Positions 5,782-9,178 of a stretch of 9,178 nt of DNA are shown in pieces. The stretch is from an uncultured Oscillospiraceae bacterium (lineage in GTDB: Bacteria; Bacillota; Clostridia; Oscillospirales; Acutalibacteraceae). A program made the translations under genes and the position numbers. Numbering within the stretch: position 1 is the stretch's first letter; each line of letters starts with the position of its first letter. The DNA lies in contig USBP01000034.1 of the NCBI GenBank assembly GCA_900552985.1, forward strand, positions 1 to 9,178, read 5' to 3'. The notes under the pieces were generated by a model that saw only the letters and a program-made list of their open reading frames with translations, was not told the origin of the DNA and did not search any database.

Positions 5782-5818
5782 CGGCGCGCTGTGTAAATTG
5801 CAGCGCGCCGTTGTTTTA
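5782..5818 (+). terminator. Intrinsic terminator after the 99-aa protein gene
   Basis: A perfect 10-bp GC-rich stem, CGGCGCGCTG (5782-5791) with CAGCGCGCCG (5801-5810), a 9-nt loop, then TTGTTTTA. It lies between convergent genes but lacks a good U-run on the minus strand. Any minus-strand termination for the germination gene would be weak. Confidence 0.9.
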
Positions 5819-5867
5819 CTGCGCCAAATCCGGGCTTTGGCTCTCGATCCGGGGTTGAAGATGGCCC

Positions 5868-7310
5868 TTATCTGGAAGCCTCCGTTTTATCTATTTTAAT
5901 ACGCAAAAGCTTTTTCTTTAATTCTTTATAATGAAAAGGCAGCAACGGGTAAAGATAGCACTTGCCCGATACCGTCCGGTTGAGCACAAGGATGAGAAAC
6001 AGGAAGACAAGCCCTCCGATGAATCCCCACAAATTCAACAACCCGGTTGCAATCAAAAGGATCAACCGCATAAATTTCAGCGCGTAACCCAGCTCAAAAT
6101 TGGGCTGATTATAATTTGAGATCGCTACAAACGCCATATACAGCATCACCTCTGCGGAAAACCAACCGGATTTTACCGCAAAATCCCCTAATACAATTGC
6201 TCCGATTATCGAAAACGAAGTGGTCAGCATGTTGGGCGTATTAAGCGCCGCCAGTTTCAGCCCATCAATCGCCAGCTCCAGAATCAGCAGTTGAATCAGG
6301 GGCGGCACGTGTACCGGCTCATCCAGTAAAATAAAGGATAGCCCAGGCGGAATCCACGCCGGGTTTTGGATCAGTAGCAGCCAGAGCGGGGTCAAAATCG
6401 TGGTAAAAAATGTGGTAAAAAACCGGACCAGCCTGAGATAGGAACCGGTGATCGGCGGAAAATAGTAGTCGTTGGCCTCCTCCATCACATCAAAAATAGT
6501 GGTGGGCAGAACGATTGCAGAAGGAGAATTATCAACCAAAATAACGACATCTCCCTCCAAAATTTGCGCCGCAGCAGCATCCGGACGCTCTGTAAACTTA
6601 AATTTAGGAAATGGATTATACCACTTTTTTTTCACCAACAGCTCAGCAAGGCTCTCCTGGTTCATGGTGAGGGCATCCACCCTGGCCTCTGCGATCCGCC
6701 CTTTCACCTTGCTCACCAAGGCCGGGTCCGCCCGATCCTCCATATAACAAACCGCTACATCGGTTCTTGAGGACTTCCCCACCTCCATGTGTTCCACGCA
6801 GAATCGGGGATTCCGAATGCGGCGTCGAATCAGGGCTGCGTTAAAAACCATCGTTTCCACAAAGCCATCCCGACTGCCTCGAAACGCTTTATCCTGATCC
6901 GGCTCTGAGGTCAATCGTTGCGGATAGGTGCGCTGATCGATCAAAATACACTGGTCCATGCCATCGATAAAAACAGCCCAGACGCCTGACAGCACCTGCC
7001 CTACAATAGCATCCTCCTCACCGCTGATGGAAACCTCGCCGTAGGGAACGCATTCCTTAGAGAAGGTGTGTGCATCCCGCAGAGAGGCTTCGTTTTTAAG
7101 CCCGTAAAAAAATTCCATTATTTTTTCTATAATTTCGTCTTTTGCAAAACCGTCTACAAAAAACATACAGGCCTCCCGGCTGCAAATTCGGAATACCCGG
7201 TATATCACGTCAAAATTTTTGTCACAGTGCAGAAGCTGCTGAAACCTCTGGATGTTCTGCTCCACCCTCGTATTGATTGCCACCCTTTGACCCACCCTTT
7301 TCCGTTGCAT
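5868..7310 (-). CDS. GerA-family spore germination protein, SpoVAF-like
   Basis: A 480-aa inner-membrane spore protein of the GerA/SpoVAF family. GerA A-subunits form nutrient-gated ion channels; SpoVAF forms a related channel with FigP (YqhR) that boosts germination in Bacillus subtilis. A soluble N-terminal part spans about 1-290, with the family motif RGSRDGFVETMVFNAALIRR (144-163) and ILVDNSPSAIVLP (257-269). About five hydrophobic segments follow within 295-445. NTPNMLTTSFSIIGAIVLG (357-375) and the C-terminal NRTVSGKCYLYPLLPF (444-459) are diagnostic. The stretch NYNQPNFELGYALKFMR (399-415) is closer to my memory of SpoVAF than of GerAA/GerKA. No spoVA genes or GerB/GerC partners are adjacent. 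The ATG at 7308-7310 has a weak Shine-Dalgarno, and the GTG at 7281-7283 is a possible alternative start. I could not identify a sigma-G promoter with confidence. Confidence 0.9.
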   Translation of the reverse strand: MQRKRVGQRVAINTRVEQNIQRFQQLLHCDKNFDVIYRVFRICSREACMFFVDGFAKDEIIEKIMEFFYGLKNEASLRDAHTFSKECVPYGEVSISGEEDAIVGQVLSGVWAVFIDGMDQCILIDQRTYPQRLTSEPDQDKAFRGSRDGFVETMVFNAALIRRRIRNPRFCVEHMEVGKSSRTDVAVCYMEDRADPALVSKVKGRIAEARVDALTMNQESLAELLVKKKWYNPFPKFKFTERPDAAAAQILEGDVVILVDNSPSAIVLPTTIFDVMEEANDYYFPPITGSYLRLVRFFTTFFTTILTPLWLLLIQNPAWIPPGLSFILLDEPVHVPPLIQLLILELAIDGLKLAALNTPNMLTTSFSIIGAIVLGDFAVKSGWFSAEVMLYMAFVAISNYNQPNFELGYALKFMRLILLIATGLLNLWGFIGGLVFLFLILVLNRTVSGKCYLYPLLPFHYKELKKKLLRIKIDKTEASR

Positions 7311-7425
7311 TCATTTACCAATAGCTTTTCCGTGGCAAAGTGAGATATACCCCATCATACGGCTATCTCTACGAATCATTGGATGGGCATAGGACGGTAT
7401 CACAAAAATTTTTCTAAAAATCCCC

Positions 7426-7454
7426 TTGTCAAAAATATTGGTTTATGATAGAAT
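7426..7454 (+). promoter_or_regulatory. Sigma-A promoter of tRNA-Pro
   Basis: TTGTCA (7426-7431), a 17-bp spacer and TAGAAT (7449-7454), with TGA directly before the -10 (extended -10). The start would be near 7461, leaving a 5' leader of about 25 nt for RNase P removal. Confidence 0.75.
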
Positions 7455-7485
7455 AGACTCCGCTGTGGCAAAGGCAGCAGTTCTT

Positions 7486-7561
7486 CCGGGTGTGGCGCAG
7501 CTGGTAGCGCGCTTGACTGGGGGTCAAGAGGCCGTGAGTTCAAGTCTCGCCACTCGGACCA
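7486..7561 (+). tRNA. tRNA-Pro, anticodon GGG, CCA encoded
   Basis: A complete 76-nt cloverleaf. The acceptor CCGGGTG pairs with CACTCGG (one G-T), the D-stem is GCGC/GCGC with loop AGCTGGTA, and the anticodon stem is CTTGA/TCAAG. The 7-nt loop CTGGGGG carries GGG at positions 34-36. The T-arm is GTGAG-TTCAAGT-CTCGC, followed by discriminator A and a gene-encoded CCA. It reads CCC, and CCU by wobble. It is a single gene with its own promoter and terminator. A decayed tyrosine recombinase lies 215 bp past its 3' end, so this may once have been an integration site. Confidence 0.97.
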
Positions 7562-7565
7562 TTGG

Positions 7566-7616
7566 AAAGCTCTGTAACTACGCGATTTTTGCGTTGTTAC
7601 AGGGCTTTTGCTTTTC
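7566..7616 (+). terminator. Intrinsic terminator of tRNA-Pro
   Basis: A 13-bp stem pairs 7566-7578 (AAAGCTCTGTAAC) with 7596-7608 (GTTACAGGGCTTT), with one G-T. It is topped, after a T-T mismatch, by ACGC (7580-7583) and GCGT (7591-7594). The tail reads TGCTTTT. Confidence 0.88.
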
Positions 7617-7641
7617 CGCATTGCGCCTTGTGACGGAAAAG
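7611..7641. repeat. 8-bp inverted repeat downstream of the tRNA terminator
   Basis: CTTTTCCG (7611-7618) and CGGAAAAG (7634-7641) are exact inverted repeats 15 nt apart. There is no U-run on either side, so it is not an obvious terminator. It could be a recombinase-arm or att-related site, or chance. Confidence 0.3.
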
Positions 7642-7680
7642 GGATGAAAATAGACACAAAATTACAGACTAATTGCGGAC

Positions 7681-7720
7681 TAAAATAGAGGGATGAACGT
7701 TTTCCAGTTCATCCCTCTAT
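7681..7720 (-). terminator. Perfect 14-bp hairpin, probable minus-strand terminator
   Basis: ATAGAGGGATGAAC (7685-7698) pairs perfectly with GTTCATCCCTCTAT (7707-7720) around an 8-nt loop. On the minus strand a short TTTAG follows. It lies 8 nt after the 16-codon ORF and is the first plausible end for transcripts coming from mltG through the recombinase remnant. The U-tract is weak. Confidence 0.55.
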
Positions 7721-7728
7721 GTGGGAAT

Positions 7729-7779
7729 TTATCGTTTTAAATGCTCATTGAGCAGCTTTATGATATGATCGATCCTCAT
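7729..7779 (-). CDS. Possible 16-codon ORF overlapping the recombinase stop
   Basis: ATG at 7777-7779 overlaps the recombinase TGA in an ATGA arrangement. The frame reads MRIDHIIKLLNEHLKR and ends at TAA (7729-7731). The peptide could form a short amphipathic helix. There is no good Shine-Dalgarno (only GGAAA upstream), and it lies in decayed mobile DNA. It may be the tail of a lost downstream gene or meaningless. Confidence 0.25.
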   Translation of the reverse strand: MRIDHIIKLLNEHLKR

Positions 7780-7943
7780 TGTTTTCCAGTGCGGATTACT
7801 TCATGGATCATCTTCCGGTTTGCACGCCCCACCAGCTGCATAGCGATTTCATCTGGCACACCGGCCTCAGCCAACATACGGACATACTCGCGGCGAAACA
7901 GACGGGCGTACACGTCAGCCACCCAGTTGGTTGGATGGTAGTC
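7776..7943 (-). pseudogene. Tyrosine recombinase (phage integrase) C-terminal remnant
   Basis: About 55 codons resemble the end of the catalytic domain of an XerC/phage-type tyrosine recombinase: RLFRREYVRMLAEAGVPDEI followed by AMQLVGRANRKMIHEV. In active enzymes these blocks read roughly H-x-L-R-H...EAGV...GH...Y. Here the catalytic Arg remains, but the flanking His positions and the His of the GH motif are Arg. The tyrosine expected after HEV is Ile (HEVIRTGKQ, then stop). With the rest of the gene missing and no start or Shine-Dalgarno, it cannot encode an active recombinase. The frame runs without a stop into the mltG 3' end (stop at 7946-7948), so its upstream boundary is uncertain. The direction toward tRNA-Pro is what an integrated element would show. 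The family call rests on reading motifs by eye. Confidence 0.7.
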
Positions 7944-7945
7944 TC

Positions 7946-8974
7946 TCAGGTCAGGCCAGCCAATTTTAAATTCTGCTGATGCGCTTCATAGGTGGTGGCT
8001 GTATACAGCTTATTATCCGTTCCATAGCAGAAATACAGCGCGTCTGTCTTTGTTGGGTTCAACACCGCGCGAATCGACGAGCGGCCGGGATTGCAAATCG
8101 GGCCGGCCGGCAAGCCGGGGCAGGTGGAGCCATTATACGTGTTATACACATAGGCATATTCCATATACGGGCCGGCCAGCTTATCATACTTCCCGGTGTT
8201 GGGTTTCAGGTAGTTGATGCAGTAATCCCGCGTCGCGTCGGACTCCAGCTTCATCCCCTGCTTGAGGCGGTTCAGAAAAATGCCGGCGACAAGATTTTTC
8301 TCTGTATTGGTTTTTGCCTCCTTCTCCACAATGGAGGCCAGCGTCAAGACCTCGTCCATATTCTTCAGACCGCTGGACGCCGCCTGGGAGGAAAAGCCCT
8401 CAAGCACTGTGTTTCGCAAAAACTTCCCCACTGCATCCTGAGGCTTCATATTTTTATAAAACTCGTAAGTATCCGGGAAGAGATAGCCCTCCAGCTTAAA
8501 AGCACGGTACTGCTTGGAGGGAATACTGGCCACCAGAGGGTAATAGGAGAAATCATAGGTCTGCGCCGTGTTGATAAAATCCTCCGCGCTGCAAACGCCG
8601 TTTGCCTCCAGCTTTTTGGCGATCTGGAGGATATTATACCCCTCCGGGATCGTGACCCGGACGGTGCGGGATTCCGTCTCCTCCGGTTCATCCGGTGTTT
8701 GGGCTGCTGTAGGTTCCCGCCCAGCCTTCGTTGTGCCTGCGGGGGCGACGGAAACGGCGCCACCCTCCGCCTCCCCTCCACCGGCAGTCAGAGCGGATGC
8801 CGATTCATCCGGCGGCAGCAGCGATTCCGGCTCCTCTGAAGAGGGAAGCTCCGCCTGGCCGGAAGCGTAGGAAGAATCCTCGCCCTCCTCTGGATCTGCA
8901 CTGCAGGAGACCAGGCTCATGCAGAGGCAAAGCGCCAGAATAACGGCGGCAAAACGCAAAAATCGCTCCTTCAT
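7946..8974 (-). CDS. mltG: Endolytic murein transglycosylase MltG (YceG-like), lipoprotein form
   Basis: A 342-aa enzyme that cleaves nascent peptidoglycan strands near the membrane and limits glycan length. Residues 1-23 are a signal peptide ending in the lipobox LVSC, so C24 should be lipidated. MltG is more usually held by a transmembrane helix. Residues 25-105 are a low-complexity Glu/Ser/Pro/Ala linker. A LysM-like segment follows (VTIPEGYNILQIAKKLEANG, 107-126). The catalytic YceG domain shows LEGYLFPDTY (161-170), TLASIVEKEA (211-220) with predicted catalytic E217 (E218 in E. coli), FLNRL (233-237), LESDAT (243-248), and GLPAGPICNPGRSSIRA (287-303). Five cysteines lie outside the membrane (128, 252, 285, 294, 316). 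The ATG at 8972-8974 has AGGAGG (8983-8988) 8 nt upstream. No terminator follows before the recombinase remnant. Confidence 0.95.
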   Translation of the reverse strand: MKERFLRFAAVILALCLCMSLVSCSADPEEGEDSSYASGQAELPSSEEPESLLPPDESASALTAGGGEAEGGAVSVAPAGTTKAGREPTAAQTPDEPEETESRTVRVTIPEGYNILQIAKKLEANGVCSAEDFINTAQTYDFSYYPLVASIPSKQYRAFKLEGYLFPDTYEFYKNMKPQDAVGKFLRNTVLEGFSSQAASSGLKNMDEVLTLASIVEKEAKTNTEKNLVAGIFLNRLKQGMKLESDATRDYCINYLKPNTGKYDKLAGPYMEYAYVYNTYNGSTCPGLPAGPICNPGRSSIRAVLNPTKTDALYFCYGTDNKLYTATTYEAHQQNLKLAGLT

Positions 8975-9073
8975 ATCAAAAACCTCCTGTGTGGATAGGG
9001 ATCAAGCCTTATCGCAAATGCGGCCAAAAACAAGAGAATGGTTTCTGCTCACGCGTCAACATTCCTTTGCCAC

Positions 9074-9102
9074 ATTATACGACACAACCGCTGTAAATGC
9101 AA
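9074..9102 (-). promoter_or_regulatory. Sigma-A promoter of mltG
   Basis: On the minus strand, TTGCAT (9097-9102), a 17-bp spacer and a perfect TATAAT (9074-9079). The start would be near 9067, leaving a leader of about 93 nt with no riboswitch I recognise. Confidence 0.7.
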
Positions 9103-9178
9103 ATGAATTTCATCCCATCCTTTCCAATGTGGCGGTATGATGATGTTTTATGACAGACAGGCAGAAAAATCGCCGGTG
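9103..9178. other. Unassigned window end
   Basis: Several frames stay open to the edge on both strands, including a plus-strand ATG-ATG near 9137-9142 and a minus-strand frame. None has a convincing Shine-Dalgarno or a recognisable protein sequence, so no gene is called. Confidence 0.3.

Noticed and set aside
7400..7657. Minus-strand 85-codon frame containing WRDLNSRPLDPQSSAL
   Set aside because: It is the antisense translation of tRNA-Pro, a frequent annotation artefact; the promoter, tRNA fold and terminator explain the DNA.
7979..8839. 286-codon plus-strand open frame
   Set aside because: Antisense shadow of mltG with no recognisable protein motifs.
1..9178. CRISPR array, complete insertion sequence or rRNA
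   Set aside because: No regularly repeated 24-40 bp units with unique spacers, no transposase with terminal repeats, and no rRNA-like sequence were found.

Overview
The window comes from the chromosome of an endospore-forming, low-to-mid-GC Firmicute, most likely a gut Clostridium relative in the Oscillospiraceae/Ruminococcaceae neighbourhood. The evidence is a SpoVAF-type GerA spore germination protein, an IreB (UPF0297) protein, a DUF1836 regulator, a clostridial-type MltG, strong AGGAGG ribosome binding sites, TTG starts and textbook sigma-A promoters. No phylogenetic search was possible, so the family-level placement is an inference.

Layout. 6-1550 (-): GH36 alpha-galactosidase with a short C-terminus, transcribed divergently from 1837-2487 (+), a stand-alone phosphoribosyltransferase-fold protein; each has its own sigma-A promoter in the 286-bp gap. 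4730 down to 2663 (-): probable three-gene operon DUF1836 regulator, NfeD membrane protein, SPFH/band-7 scaffold, with a promoter before it and a hairpin after it. 4731-5095: AT-rich gap with T-tracts. 5096-5341 (+): IreB, then a terminator. 5471-5770 (+): unrecognised basic 99-aa protein with a very strong promoter, a palindrome at the transcript 5' end and a strong terminator. 7310 down to 5868 (-): SpoVAF/GerA-type germination protein. 7486-7561 (+): tRNA-Pro(GGG) with encoded CCA, promoter and terminator. 7729-7943 (-): decayed C-terminus of a tyrosine recombinase with a 16-codon ORF overlapping its stop. 8974 down to 7946 (-): MltG transglycosylase as a predicted lipoprotein.

Functionally the window is mostly independent housekeeping or envelope units: sugar release (GH36), membrane organisation (NfeD/SPFH), Ser/Thr-kinase-linked envelope signalling (IreB), glycan strand cleavage (MltG) and spore germination (SpoVAF-like). 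The one trace of mobile DNA is the recombinase remnant beside tRNA-Pro, a usual integration target. I see no clear undescribed multi-gene system. The best leads are the PRTase-fold protein lacking the acidic pair of its PRPP motif, the 99-aa orphan with its 5'-end palindrome, the shortened alpha-galactosidase, and the decayed integrase abutting the mltG stop codon.
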